DNA from: Poecilobothrus nobilitatus | Lineage: Eukaryota; Arthropoda; Insecta; Diptera; Dolichopodidae | DNA length: 64,000 bases | Assembly: GCA_947095535.1 (NCBI GenBank) | Contig: OX352773.1 | Coordinates: 212,494,093-212,558,092, forward strand | Direction: 5' to 3' | Shown here: in pieces, positions 1 through 13,262 of the stretch | Position numbering within the stretch: the first letter of the stretch is position 1 | How the letters are laid out: each line of letters begins with the position of its first letter | The notes under the pieces: model-generated | Told to the model about the DNA's origin: nothing | Seen by the model: the letters and a program-made list of their open reading frames with translations, nothing else | Database searches by the model: none | Made by a program: the position numbers and the translations under genes

Positions 1-1512
1 AATTGACTAAATTACATTAACTCGTATCATTAGAAATTTCATATTCGGCAAGATAAGCACAGCCACTAAATTAAAAAAAAAATTGCAAAATTAATTCATA
101 ATTACTGACACTTGTTTGTTTATTATCCTAGTTAGATTATACCTTTAATTGAGTTATTTGCCACTGTCACTGTCAATGTAGTAAGTTTAAAGTTTAAGTC
201 TAAAACCTAGAATAATTTGAAATATTATTTTTAATCAAAATGAACTAGAAACGATGGTTTGAAAATATAAAATATATAATAGAAGTGTCAATTTTTGGTT
301 GTATTCCACTTTAAAATTGATTTAATCGTACATACTCTTGTCAGTATTTAAGTGTCAGTAAATGTCCTCTAAATGTCACCACTTAAGGGTTAAATAATAA
401 TTATAAATAATGCTCCAGTTTACGCTAAAATATCAGTAAAAATGTTTTTTTTGTTACCATAAAGATTATAGGTATTCTCAGGTATTGTAATAATCAAAAA
501 AGATTTAAAAATGTTCTTTTCTTTGTTTTTTACCATCAGTTTTTTTAATGTTTCAGTTTAAATTAAATAAATAAAAATAATTTTTATTTTATTTTCCATT
601 AATTTTTTATTAATTATCTATGTTAAAATTTTTCAGTTGCTTTTCTAAGAGCAAAATAAACTTTTCTTATAAATTTCATTTCAATGACAACCTTTGAAAT
701 CAGATACCAAAATTTCAAAGGAAAAATTTTTGTTAGAATTTTTTATTTTTTTTTTTAACTTTCTAAACCTTTTAAAATCACAACAAACAAGAAGAAAATA
801 ATAACAATTAACATAATCTTATTTTTAAGGTAAACTTTTAAACAGTTTTTTTTTTATTTTTCTTTTCAAAAAAGGAGTAAATTTATTAGAAAGAAAAATA
901 ATAAGAAAATTTTCGTTTTTTTTAACAAAAATTTCGCGATAAATTTAAAAATTTGTTCTTTTTTTTGTACTTATCAGTTAAAATTTAATGAAAAGTTAAT
1001 CAGTGGAAAAAAATAAAACAAGGTTTTGATTTTTAAAACTCTGATATGAAAAAAACATTAACGTTATGATACTTGAAGAAAGTTTAAAATTATAAGAATA
1101 TGTAAGAAATGACATAACAATTAAGAAGTTTTTGTTTTGAATATAATTTTTGCTATAAACCTTGGTTATATATTAAAAAAAAAAAAAAAGTTAGAAGTAT
1201 AATATTACTTATAGACTTTTCAAGAATTTTGAATTTAATTATATTTCATTTAAAAGTTTCTAAAGCTTTATCATTAGGATTACAAAAATTTAATCCTAAT
1301 ACTTTTATAATTAATTTTATACACGTTTCTATTCATATTTTATTGTGAGAATTGGTTTTTTATTGGCAGACCATATACAGTCTGAAATTGATCTAATCCA
1401 GTCATTGTTTTAAAATAAATTTTATATTACTTGAATGATTACGACATTTTCTGAAATTAAATTTAAAGCTAATATCAAAAACATTTCCAGAGTTATCAAT
1501 TGACAACTTTTA
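1..1512. other. AT-rich non-coding DNA, no gene seen
   Basis: Homopolymer-rich A/T sequence with frequent stops in all frames. I see no coding motif, RNA gene or structured repeat here. Confidence 0.6.
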
Positions 1513-2170
1513 AGCGAGCTGAGGAACTAAGATGATATAGATGATATATGCCTACTTGCACTCACTCATCAGAACCTAAAAAATTAAATAATCAGAACGA
1601 AATAATGTGCAGCTGAAGTAGGGCTTGAAATAAATATGATCAAAATAAAATTGATGAGAATAAATACAAACAAAATAGGAAGCATCACAATTGTAAGCAA
1701 ACCGATAGAAGATGTCTAAACCTTCAATTACCTGGGAAAAAATATAACAAGATATAATAAAACAATTAATTCTGGTAAAGGAAGCTTCCAAATAGCCACG
1801 ACTTCAAAAATCAAAATATTTGACTCCTATATTCAATTTTATTATATGGTAATGAAACCAGACTACTAAAAGAATATCATATAAAGAAACTGCATGTTTC
1901 CGCATACAATACGACACATTTTGTAGAATTGTTGCTAATAACGCAACAAGAAACTCTTCGCATGCCAATTAGAAGAAGAAAGTATAAATGTATAGGTAAT
2001 ATAATATACTAAGAAGAGACTCCATTATGGTAAACAAGCATTAGAGTGGAATCCACAGGAAAAAAATGTAAACTGATTTAAAAATATGCGGAGAAGAATT
2101 ATCGAGAAAGAAATTAAAAAACCGATAGAACAAAACAAAATCAGATGACGTGGCTTTGTGAAGTCCTATG
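1513..2170 (+). pseudogene. Decayed RTE-like non-LTR retrotransposon, C-terminal reverse transcriptase
   Basis: This is the 3' part of a reverse transcriptase of the RTE-like insect LINE type that in full would copy the element's RNA at a nicked target. In one frame I read DDICLL from 1540 (the catalytic Asp pair of the palm), then AAEVGLEIN near 1609-1635, then KPIEDV-stop-TFNYLG near 1700-1737. Further on come the closing family signatures IRRRKYKCIG near 1960-2000 and KQALEWNPQ near 2032-2058. The order and spacing match the C-terminal half of such proteins. In-frame TAA/TAG stops and at least two frameshifts (LRRDSI and QALEWNPQ lie in different frames) show it is dead. The endonuclease and the N-terminal half of the RT are absent, so this is a 5'-truncated copy. 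It is followed directly by a short tandem tail and poly-A. Clade assignment is from motif recall only. Confidence 0.8.
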
Positions 2171-2220
2171 CTTGCAAAGTCTTATGCTTCCAAAGTCCTA
2201 TGCTTCCAAAAAAAAAAAAA
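2161..2220 (+). repeat. Three 16-bp tail repeats plus poly-A of the RTE-like element
   Basis: Three units of the type aagtcctatgcttcca lie head to tail at 2161-2176, 2177-2192 and 2193-2208, differing at two or three positions, and run into an A-tract at 2209-2220. Short 3'-terminal tandem repeats are known in RTE-type elements, and the position directly after the RT fragment fits that role. Confidence 0.75.
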
Positions 2221-3327
2221 GTATTATGAAATGAATTGAAATTATGAATTTATTTTATATTAACATTATTAAGGTATAAAAATACTTACTTTTAACTTTT
2301 CGTCACTAAAATATTAGAATAAAAGGAAATGCTAAAATAATGTTTTAATGTTAATTATGTTCCAAAATTCAATAATTTTTTTAAAATTGCTAGAAAAATG
2401 GGCTTGATTAACTTGATAGCTGTTAGTCCATCCGACTGTTTATAAAAATTCTACAACGTTAGTTTTTTTAACATTAAAAAAGTCGAATCTGTTTTTTTTT
2501 TTGTAATTCTACCGGTTACAAAGTTATAATAATCCTTCCTCCGCTTGGATGAACAGCTCCTATATGGTTGAACAACTCCTATATGTACTCAAATAGTTTT
2601 AGATCATATTTTTATTAAATAGATTCCCATTTCTTAGTAAATTTTAAATTGCATGATTTTGATTTTTTAAGTTTCAATTGCATATTTCTTGTAATTAAAA
2701 ATTCAAATTAACTGTTATAAATGAAAATTTAAATTCCACCTGAAACCTGAAAAACTTAAAATGAGAAAAACAAAATTTGATGTCAAAATATAAAAAAATG
2801 TTTTATAATTATTTTCTAACAAAAAGGCAATTCCAAATTTTATGGAACAAAAAAGGTCTTTTAAAAAACTCAAAATCATTTAAACATTATTTGATTTTCG
2901 TCATGAAATTAACCATAATGATTTTGCATTAATTCTGTACTATTGGATTTTTTCTAGTGAAAAGAAAAAAATGATTTTTTTTTTTTTGTTACTTTTTATA
3001 TGGTATTTAAATCGATAAAACAGCGTTGATACCATAATATTTATTATAAAATACTGTTATAATTACCATTATACTAAATTTTTTATTTTTTTTTTATCCA
3101 GATTTTTCTTTTAAAAAAAAAGAAAATTTTTGTTTATAAAGATTTGAATTTAACTACAAAAAGAAAAATAAAAAAAAAATACAAAAAAAAAATGGTAACT
3201 AGTATAAATGATTTTCACAGACAGCCAATGATTCTGACACACCATGTATCCAACTATTTAAGAGATAAATGTTGGATTTTGCGTATACTTGTATCACGCT
3301 AGTATGAACTGTAATCAGAACTGTAAA

Positions 3328-3368
3328 TTGTATATATCTGTATATACATATATATATATATATGTATA
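3328..3368. repeat. TA-rich microsatellite
   Basis: Alternating TA/CA-type dinucleotides with interruptions. Confidence 0.8.
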
Positions 3369-4745
3369 GATCTATTATAAAGGTGATCATCAATTACAAT
3401 TATAGATAAAAATGTTATTATCCTGTCAGTTTTATATGTATAAAAATCCTGTTTTTTTTCTTTTCCTTCAAAAAAAAAAAAAAAAACCCGAAGAAATATT
3501 TAACAGAAGAAAAAAACAATATACATTGAAAAGTTCAGAAGTAATCTTTTATATTTATTTTTTGTTATATTTTTTCATTTCAATTTTTATAATTTTTGTG
3601 TTTTTGGTAAAATTGAAAATTTGCTTAATAATGATTTAATGATTTTAAAGATGCCGCATTGGCCATCAATATGGCCATAATAAACTAAGCTAATTAAAAA
3701 ATTAAAACGGTAACGAGCTTTAAATATAAAAAGGATCATTTATCAAGAACCGCTTTTGAGAAATTTCCGTAAAATTTCCGAAGAATGAAAAAATTTTAAT
3801 AATTCTTAATAGTTTTCTGTTTTGGAGTTGCCTCTGTATAGCAGAATCAACGTATCATTTGATAATAAAAGATTAATTGATACTATAAGATATTATTTTA
3901 GTGAATCGTGTCTCTTTGTCAATTTCAATATATTGTACTTAATTTTTTTTTTTATATGTATTTGGCTAAATATTAAAAAGAATCTGGATAACTATATTGC
4001 CTTAAATCTGATTTGTTCTCAAGATGGATATTAAAAAAGACAATTGTTACAGATCTAAAAATTACATCAATTTATGAGTTTAAATAAATTGTTACAATTT
4101 TCTGATATTATTTGTGTTGTCTGAAATTAATTTATAATTAAAATTTTTCAAAAGTTAAGGCTTGCAGTGAAGGTTTGAAATAGACTTTATTTATTTAGTT
4201 ATTTATTATAGGAACAAAGGGAATTATCAGTTATTCAGTAATTTGTTTTCCAATTAAAATTGTGTGCGACCTGTTCTGGATTTAACCAAACAATACTTTA
4301 TTTAATACTATGTTACCTGTTTAATCATTGGAAGCACAAAAGTAAAGACATTTAAATGCTATTTGCTTAATCTCACAGAATTTTTTTGTCAATATATTTA
4401 TACAACGATATTATTGCATATCAGTAGGGTTTTTTTTTTTTCTTATATTGTAATGTCTGTATTATGATAGATTAAAATGTTTGTAATTCAGTGATAATAC
4501 TATTATTATAACACCGATATAATATAATATGTTTTGATTATATTTTTTTTTTAATCATGATTTTTTCGTATGGTTTATTTAGTTTTATTTTTTTTTTTTT
4601 TTTTTGTGTTTGTTGAGTTTTGAGGATTATAAAGATTTTACGTTTAATTTGTTATTTCTTGTCTTTTTTGCGGTAAGAAAATTTTTTTCTTTAATTTTTT
4701 TTTTTTTTTTGGTCAGACTATAATAATTTATTATACTTTTTTGTA

Positions 4746-4786
4746 TTATATATATATATATATACATATATAAGTATATATATATA
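4746..4786. repeat. TA microsatellite, interrupted
   Basis: Run of TA dinucleotides broken by tac and taag. Confidence 0.8.
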
Positions 4787-7148
4787 AATAAGAATATCAA
4801 AATATATCTCAAAGATATATTAGGATATGTCGTTTTTAGTGATATTTCACATTATGTATATTCCATTTTAATGACCTATGATAAATTTAAATTTGGTGTG
4901 ATGAACATTGATTTAAATTTTTATTAAGATTTTTTTTACTTCAATTTACTTTTTTTTTTATAATTTTTCCTTTTTTTTTTGTTCTGAATATAAGATTTAA
5001 TTATTTCAGATCATTAGTTGGTTATTGTTGCATATTCGGTTTTTGGGAAAAAGGATTTGAAGTTTTTGTTTCAGATTTTTGTTTTTTTTTGGAAGGATAA
5101 AAATTTAATTTATAATTAATAATAAAAGAGATGAAATGAAAAATACATTATAATAATAAATAAAGAAATATTTTGAACAAATGCGATTTATTTGGGAATT
5201 ATATCGTATTCTGAGAAATACTCGTAATATTCTTCTAATTAAATAATACAGTATTTAATATTTTTTTATATATTGACTGATTTTTAATTTTCCGATATTT
5301 TAATGATTATTTAGTGAGTCTCAAATTTGACAACTGCTTTTAACATAACCTTTATGATCAAAGGGATTAAGAAAATATATATCAATTAAAGTTACTTATC
5401 CTTATTTTTCTGTCCTATTAAAAAAAATTTATAATGACCGTTGTTCTTTATTGGTAACAAAATAACGATGACAAATGATAAAGAAACGTGAAATCCAATT
5501 AAATGATAAAAAAAAATTATTAAAAATACAAGAAAACAGTAAAAAAGAAAAAGAAAATTTTTCATAATTCATCACAGATATTTTTATTTGTCATGTTTAA
5601 TAAAAAAAAAAAAAAAAAAAACAATAAAAATTGTTTTAATTAACTTTCATGTTTTTTCATTATGAACAATTTTTTTTTTTCATGTATTTTCTGTTCTCTT
5701 TTTATTTTGTGAAAGTTTTTGTTTTTTATTTTTAAAAATAAAAAAACCTACAATATTCGAAATTTTTATTATAGACACTTTAAAATAATACAAAGTCATA
5801 ATATCAAAAAGAAAAATATCCACGCAATAATAATAGGCAATGTTTTATTTAGCGTGTTTTTGACAGATATTTAATTACAAAAAAAAAGTACTCAAAACAG
5901 TACCAAAAAACAAAATATGTAATCAATTTAAACTTTATTTTTTAATTGAAAATCTTCAAAATGCCTTAAACGAATAGAGGGAAGACGAAACGAAAATATT
6001 TTAAATATTAAATAAGATATAACAAAAATGAAAATTCAAAGAAAATTTTTAGAGATAAAATAAAAATGACGTATGGTAGCAAGTCAAAAAAAAAAAAATA
6101 TTTCAATATTTTTCAAGATTTAATAAAAGGGGATATTTTATTCTTTTAAAAGACTTTTTTCTTTCTAGTTTGCTTACAAATTGTGAGTTATGTTGCCTTT
6201 TTTAACGATTTTGATCAATAATTTTTTAATTTCTTTAAATAACGCCTGTAGCGGTTGATCTATTAATAGTCCTTTATTTAGTAGCCAATTAGTCGTTCTA
6301 TAATGTTTCAAAAATTTTCTTAGTAAAAGTTAATTTTATTTGTTTGATTATAAAATTTTATAGCAAACATTTTTCGCTGCTTTACCTTTGACTTTATAGT
6401 TGTTATTTTGTTGATTATGCCTGACATTATTTTTTTCTGATTTTTCTTTTCATTCACTTGTCCTAAAAAAGAAGAAAAAAAGAATTTAAAAAATTAATTT
6501 AAATCTTATTGTATTAAATCTGGTAAAAATATGATTTCTTTTTTTTTTTGCTTTATGATATAAAATACGGTGCTCGAATGGGACAAGGATAACATGAATA
6601 AAAAATAAACCAAAGTAAATAAAAATGAAAACAAAATATAGGATTAAAACAAAAAAACAAAAATAAAAAATGTTTTTAGGGTTCCTGTCCTGTGCATTAA
6701 TTGAATAGAGAATATAAGCTAACACCATAAATTGTAAATTATTTTTATTTTTCGGGTATTCAAAATAAATTTTCATAGTATTTTTTTTGTTTTCATTTTA
6801 TTTTAATTTCACAGGATCTTTTATTAACATCTTTTATTTATGGATATTATATTGGGATAAAATTTGGAAATTGTATATTATTTACAAATAAAATATGTAA
6901 ATTAAAAAAAATCGACGACATGATTTGTAGGAAACTGTTGCGCTTCTTACCGTTAACAATTTATAGCGCTACTACACCCATTTTTCTAAATGTCTGGATG
7001 AATGATACACTTTTTATCCCCTTTCTATTTATTCGGTATCTTAAAAATGGCAGAATTCAGCAAAATTATCATACAAGAACTATTTCTTTACATATTTTAT
7101 ATTAGAATATACACTATTAAAGTATAAACTATTTACTACTATTACTTA

Positions 7149-7226
7149 TGATCTATTGTGGATTTGAACCTAATATATTTTTTCGATTAAAAGGCTGAGG
7201 CGGGGTAACTACTAGACCATTGATAA
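7149..7226 (-). mobile_element. tRNA-like SINE head (box A and box B), degenerate
   Basis: On the minus strand a perfect RNA polymerase III box A (tggtctagtag, plus-strand 7209-7219) and a perfect box B (ggttcaaatcc, plus-strand 7160-7170) are 38 nt apart, close to tRNA spacing. The acceptor and T stems do not pair, so this is not a working tRNA gene. It is more likely the tRNA-derived head of an old SINE extending toward lower coordinates, or a tRNA pseudogene. I found no clear target-site duplication. Confidence 0.45.
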
Positions 7227-8640
7227 ACTATCATTACCTTACTACGGCAAATGGGTCACTACAATAAAAATTAAGAGTTTTAATAAAATATAAAATAGTC
7301 CTGTTAGAAGTGCTAAACGCCATTATAAGATGTTTAAATAATTTATTGACCTGTAAATTCTTAGATTGTACTATACAAATATAAGTTTACTAATAAACTT
7401 TAATAACAATCAACTCGCTGTTGATATAATATTATATATATTTTTGTTTTTTTTTTAATTATTCTGCAATTTCGTTTATTATATTGTACATATTGTTAGA
7501 TTTTAAATACAACTATGAATCATACTTTTGTTTCAATAAAAACAGATAATAATGAAAAGAATTATAAAAGTCAATTAAATAACAATTAAAATCAAACTTA
7601 AAAGATTTAAATATTTTTTTTCAACACTCATACAATTCAAAAAAATAAAAAATAAAAATTTAACTTTTATTAAGTTTTCTTTAATTAATCGCATTTCATT
7701 TTATTTTTGTGAAAAACTTTTCATAATACTTTCAAATTCTTTGTCTGCACTCGGATTTAAAGTTTTTATTTTTTTTGTATCACAGTTTTTTTTTTTTAAT
7801 TTCTTTTAACAAATGAAAGCGATTGATTAAAATAAAAAATTCAGATTTACAAAAAAAAAATATGGTAAAAAAACTTTATACTTCAGATTTGTTTGTTATT
7901 CTTTAGATATTTAAAAACAAAAATTAAAATATGAGGTGAAAGGGTATCAGAAAATTTAAAATTTTATTAAATTTTTTGAGTCTTAATTAAACTGCAGTCA
8001 ATATTTATTTCATTTTACTTTTTAACTAATTCCAGCTTTTACAAAATTTTAAAAGAAATATTAAATAAAATAAATACTAAGTGATAGTTTCTGAAACAGT
8101 TTTCAGTTTTTATTTTGTAGATTTACAAATGGTTTGAAGCATTATTGATTTAATTTATACTGTGTGGAAACTTAAAATTCAAAATCTTTTTCATCAGAAC
8201 AGGGACGACTACAATTTTTTTTATTAAAATCAGTTTTTTATAAAAGCTGAATTCAAAAAATTTGTAAAAAAAACTAATTCGAAGGTTATGATTATAAGTC
8301 GATAAGCATCACTTTTGGGGTTTTATGAATTACTATTATAACTTATAATCATAAACTTCCTGATATAGTTTCATTCATACTTCTACTATAAGTTTTAGGT
8401 AGAATTTATAATAATATTTCACAATACATATTATAATGTTCCATTTTCTAAGTCCCACGGTTACTAAGGGCATTATAGCTGTAATAATATAGAAGGTGTA
8501 ATACTATATTGTTGAACTAATATTACATAAATTATTTTTATAGTATTAGTATAACCTTATACTGTTACTTAAAATCCAATAATATAAATTTATTTTTGTT
8601 TATATGTTCATGTGTATTATTATATTATTTACGTTAATGA
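7227..8640. other. AT-rich non-coding DNA, no gene seen
   Basis: No coding, RNA or repeat feature that I can support. Confidence 0.6.
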
Positions 8641-8790
8641 TCTCGAAGGGGAATTTTCTTTTCAGTTAAACTAAAATAGTTTTTCCTACCAATTAGAAAT
8701 GCCTACGACATTATGCAGAATTTGACTCTTTCATCTATGTATATACTTAACCACTCGGTCACCAAAGACCATAAGTACTAAAATTAGTCA
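8641..8790 (-). mobile_element. tRNA-Ser/Leu-like SINE remnant
   Basis: On the minus strand tgaccgagtggttaag (box A near plus-strand 8751-8761, one mismatch) resembles the D-arm of tRNA-Ser/Leu. A downstream stretch ending gaaaagaaaattcccctt resembles the sequence after the similar head at 37.4 kb (gaaaggaaaattacag). I infer two old copies of one SINE family. Box B is not recognisable. Confidence 0.35.
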
Positions 8791-11170
8791 TACATATTTA
8801 TAATGTACAGAAAATTTGCATATTTTTAGGAAACGGAACATTTTTGGGAAAAGAAAAGTAAAAAGAAAATTATGAAATTATTTATGAATTTTTTTTTTAT
8901 ATTTTAATTTGTGACATTGTAAAAGTTTTTGGAAGCGTGTCCTTTCTTATGATTCATTTTTTTTTGAATTTTTAAGAGTAATTAACATTTTCAAGAGATT
9001 AAAAAGTTTTTATTTTTTTTTTTATTTTTAGAAGAATTCTAATTAAAATTTTAAATAATTAAGAAAAGTGAATATAGGTACTTTTAATTTGAATAGTTTT
9101 TTTTTTTTTTCTACTTAGCAATTCTAATATTACCATATTTTCTTAAATTTCTAAGTGCTGTTCTAATTCTTAAATAAAGAAACGAGAGCAAGACATTAAA
9201 TAGGTAAAAGAAAATAAAAATCCTGTTCTCAAATCGTATTTTAAAAATTTTCTTAGAAAATTTTATTACAATATAATTCTTTTTTAAATTTTTAGCATCA
9301 AGGAGTTTTCATATAATTTGAATATGAGTAGAATTAAATTGAAATAATTTGTTGAAATCTAATTTCTTTTTCATAGTAATAATTTTATAAAAGTTTTGAC
9401 AGCCGTACCATCAATATTCTTAAATAATAATCAATTTTTTGGAACATGTTTGTGACATTTTTTTTAGGAGTTTTGGTGGGGATCGTCGAAAAACTCGATA
9501 GAAGATTGAAAGTAGTACAAGTCTTGTATTAGTCTCTAAGAGTTCAACAGCACGTAGATTTTTTTTTACCAAACAATGGGTTATATAACCTTTAGTACTA
9601 GTGCACTGCTTGGTCAAGGCAAATTAAGATTTACGGAATGAAAATTAACTTCAAATTAACAGGAAAATTGTGAACAAATTTGTTTGTGTTCATAGTTGAA
9701 TCTTTGGACGTTGTATATGTAATTTTCGCGAATTCTAGAGAACAGATTAAGTGGAATAGGATTGTTCGTTATTGTGATGTTCGTATCACAAACAAATTTT
9801 AATAAGGCCGAGAATTATGAAGAATTATACCATCTTGGAATTTGAGGTACAATATCTTAGAAACGATAGCACCGATTAAAATGAAACAAGATACATATTA
9901 AAGAGAGTATTATGCTCTACAATATTGTAGAAAATCTCTTCTTGTATACTGTCTTGTGTATACTGTATATTGTCGTAGAAGAAAAATATAACGATTTAAG
10001 TAAAATAATGCAAAATGTTAAGAAAATTTTGTAATGCATTTCTCGGCCACTAGATGGCGACATCGGTCTTAATGGCATATATATCCGGAATGATGATGTC
10101 ATAAATTACCGTTATGTGATGATGCGATCTAAATCGATGTTCATCTCTTTGCAGATTTTTAAAATTTTTTTTTTTATTTCCAACCTTGAAGTTGTTTGTG
10201 TTAATCAGAAATCTTGAATATTTTAAATAATCTCTGTTTATACGTAGACTTAAAATACAGTTTTTGTAAAACCTAAGTAAATGATATTAAAAAAAATTTG
10301 TTTTTCCTTAATTTGAAAAAAAATTTACACTACTGTAATATGAATTAAAGTAATTAGATATTTTCAGAATTTTAATAAATTGAAATTTTAAATTATTATA
10401 TGTTTCACAAGTAATTAATTGATTCTTTGGAATTAACTCTTTTATTTCAACCACATGGCCATATTTACTTAAAATTATACAGTACATATTTCAAGAACAT
10501 TGATAAAATATCAAAAATATGGAACATAAATTTTTTATAGCCAAACCTACTACAAATAATTTTTAAGAATTACTAAAGATGTTACAATTATTACAGTTGC
10601 CATTTTCGGTTCATTAAATGCCCTAATTGTATAATTTTTTTTTTTTTTTTGCTAATTAAATATAAATAATTTCTACTTCAATTTTAAAACATCCACGACC
10701 ACAAATAATCTAACATTACCGTTGTTACGTTTATTATATTGTAGATAGTATATACATTTTCTAGTTTTTTCATGGCCATCGAATCCTTTTTCATATTTCC
10801 AAAATCCTTTTACAGAGAAAACGCACATAAACACATTCAATGTTATGAATATAAGTTTTAATATGAAACAATATTGATTAAATAAATTTATTTTACAGTT
10901 ATAATATTATAGTAATAGTATTTTTTTTGTTTCCGTTATATTTGATAGGATATTTGATAGAACTTTTCAGTTACGAAAAAAGAAAATCTTAAAAACGGAA
11001 AAGAAATTTATTTTAATTGAATTTTTTTTTTATTTTTGTTTTAAAGAAAAGGAAGAAGAAAAGGGCTAAGTAAAAATAAACAAAATGAACGTGATTTAGC
11101 AAAAATATAATTTTAAAGAAATAACAGTAAAGAATAATGGAATATGGATATGGACCAAAAGAAAACGAAA
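8791..11170. other. Non-coding DNA, less AT-extreme at 9.4-10.2 kb
   Basis: Mostly A/T-tract sequence. The stretch 9400-10160 is less biased and carries the CTCF-like motif listed separately. Open frames on the minus strand at 9420-9617 and 9917-10102 match nothing I recognise. A short piece near 9478-9510 (ggtggggatcgtcgaaaaac) resembles one near 31885-31910, so an old shared repeat is possible. Confidence 0.5.
10047..10059 (+). promoter_or_regulatory. Candidate CTCF-type insulator motif
   Basis: CCACTAGATGGCG matches all 13 leading positions of the CTCF core as I recall it (CCASYAGRKGGCR). Its TAGATGGCG part also fits the fly CTCF core. A G+C-rich 13-mer is conspicuous in such AT-rich DNA. 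Binding is inference; the same core also occurs in unrelated repeats. Confidence 0.35.
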
Positions 11171-11745
11171 ACAAGGCAGAATGTAAACCAATTGTTTGAA
11201 AAAGCGCACATTTGCAAAAGATAATACAAATTGTTTAGAATTGTGGCTTGCACAAAAATTTTAAGATTTCATATAATAAGAAAAAATGTGAAAATAGGAG
11301 TTTTTTGCACTTTTGAAAGGCTGTTAGTGCAAAACCTTGTATAACTAAAAAAACCACACGTACAAATATATTAAGATGTTTAAGTTCCCTATCTAAAAGT
11401 CTGCTGAAGTTATGAAAGTAGAAAAATCATGCAAAATTTGGTTTTCACATTACGTTAAATTTAAATACTTCCAATTTTTTCAGATTGGAAAAATGTTAAG
11501 CAGAACATAAGATATACGCATTTAAAAATAGGTCTTTTTCAAAGTTTGAGAGGCTGCAGGTCTCTAATGTGGCTACATGAAAAAGTTGGTCTATAACATT
11601 AATTTTTTGATGAGACTTACCCACAGTTAAAATTTTTTTTTTCTATCTTTAATGATGTTTACAAAACTTCTAGTAAACAGAGGGACGGATAGAGTGAAAT
11701 TAATAAGCACATTTTTTCAAAATTTTTTTTGGAAATGTCCTAAAA
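11171..11745 (+). mobile_element. Dispersed repeat family C, copy 1
   Basis: Starts acaaggcagaatgtaaacc and ends ggaaatgtcctaaaa. Landmarks in the same order as in the copy at 45.65 kb are: gcgcacattt; aaaaaatgtgaaaatagg; aatgttaagcagaacata; aacattaattttttgatgagac; a cluster of the type gggacggatagag; and aataagca. It has no coding capacity. No TIR or poly-A tail is obvious, so I cannot assign it to a superfamily. Confidence 0.7.
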
Positions 11746-12738
11746 AGAAACAGAAAATAAAAAAGAGAATCATAAAAATAAAATTGAGAAAACAAAATTT
11801 TCAATTAAAAATTAAATTAATTTATTTCATAACGGTATATTTCATTAAATGCGTGGGTGATTTTTTGATTATTTTTTTTTTAAAATAATACAAACCGTAG
11901 CCCAATCAAAAAAAAAGTGGAATAGGTCCTGATTAGTTTTTCGTTTTCTTTTCAAGAAAAGGATGCTAAATTTATGTTAAGGATTTGAAATACACACATA
12001 AAATGTGTAAACAAAAAAAAAAAAAATAAACTAAAAATAAAAAAAATATTTTTAATATTAATATAATTGAATTAAAAAATTAAAAATTGAGATCTATATA
12101 AAGTAGGAAAATTGTTTGTTTTTTTTATATTGTGATTCCTGTAAAAACCAATGATCCGTTTGTAACATAGAAATATGTTATTATCACATTGTTTGCACCT
12201 TGAAAATAAATGTAGGTTAATTAGACTGTCACATTTCCAAAAGTTAGCTTGTTTCGTCCCATCACTCTTTTAAAGATTTTGTTTAGTTTTTGAACTAAAC
12301 GCTTTGATCAGCTGACTTTTATCTTTTGCACAATATTTTTTTTTTGTCAAAATAAATTAATTTTGATGTGATGCGACAGATTAATTTTTCATTTATATTT
12401 GCATTAATTACAAAAACTTCGAAATTTATAAAAAAGTATTTTTCTTGACAAAATAAAAGTAAAAAAAAACTATTAAATAATTTCGTTTGAGTTTGGAATT
12501 GAGATTAAGTTTGGATTGAAGTTAAAATTTTAATTTATTTACAATTTAGATGGAATGAAATATTTGTTATATTGTCAATATAAAATTTTGTATATTTATT
12601 TTATTTTGAGAGATTTTCTTTTATTATGATATTTTTTCGTGCAACATCGGATAATAATGCTAATTTAATATACATTAAAAACTTGAATATAGTTCTGTTT
12701 GAAAAGGAATAGAATAAATAGGCTAAAGGCTTCATTTT
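11746..12738. other. AT-rich non-coding DNA, no gene seen
   Basis: A/T tracts only, no supported feature. Confidence 0.6.
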
Positions 12739-12749
12739 AATTCTATATA

Positions 12750-12945
12750 GGGGCCTCGGTGGCCTAGTGGGTAAGAGTGTATAAAATACGCTGTAAATAC
12801 TGAGGGAGTGTGGATTCGAATCACACACACGTCGTAAGAGTTTTCCCTCCTTACGACATGTACAGCCTCGCCTGCACAGGAAAGGCTGTGGAATTTCCTG
12901 TCCCTATTTATGTGACAGAGAAATGCAATAAAAAAAAAAAAAAAA
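12750..12945 (+). mobile_element. tRNA-derived SINE with 11-bp target-site duplication (family S1)
   Basis: A Pol III-transcribed retroposon of about 196 bp. It begins ggggcctcggtggcctagtg. Box A tggcctagtgg (12760-12770) is a perfect consensus match. Box B gattcgaatca (12813-12823) has two mismatches to the consensus GGTTCGANNCC. A tRNA-unrelated body follows (cgtcgtaagag... aggctgtggaatttcctgtc) and it ends aaatgcaataaaaa in a poly-A tract. The flanking direct repeat aattctatata (12739-12749 and 12944-12954) is an exact 11-bp target-site duplication, which marks retrotransposition. Relatives lie at 19.4 and 53.1 kb on the opposite strand. Short open frames across it on both strands are by-products. 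Confidence 0.85.
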
Positions 12946-13230
12946 TTCTATATATAAGACGATTGCATATATTCAGGCAAATTCAATATAGGTGTTAAAT
13001 GATTATATTAAACGAGTATTATATTATGTAGATATAATTTTAAATTTTTCTGGCTAATATCCAAATATGTAGTTATAAAATAAAGAAATTTATTTTTGAG
13101 AAAAAAAAGCATCAACTTATATTTAAGATTTATTTATTTAATATTTAAAATTAAATTGAATTTCGTTTTTAAACTGAATAAAAGTTATTATTTTAATTGA
13201 ACATTAAAATGAAAATTTCCTGTTATATTT

Positions 13231-13262
13231 TATTTCATACGTGTATGTGTATGTGTGTGTGT
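13231..13262. repeat. TG-rich microsatellite
   Basis: Interrupted (TG)n/(TATG)n tract. Confidence 0.75.

Larger units (their letters stand above)
2221..7148. other. AT-rich non-coding DNA with microsatellites
   Basis: Long A and T tracts throughout. Open frames here translate to Lys/Asn/Phe/Ile-rich low-complexity strings and look like chance. Nothing recognisable apart from the two TA-rich tracts listed separately. Confidence 0.6.

Noticed and set aside
7149..7226. Functional tRNA gene
   Set aside because: Boxes A and B are good, but acceptor and T stems do not pair.
12601..12998. Open frames on both strands at 12601-12828 and 12810-12998
   Set aside because: They lie across the SINE and its poly-A and have no protein-family similarity.
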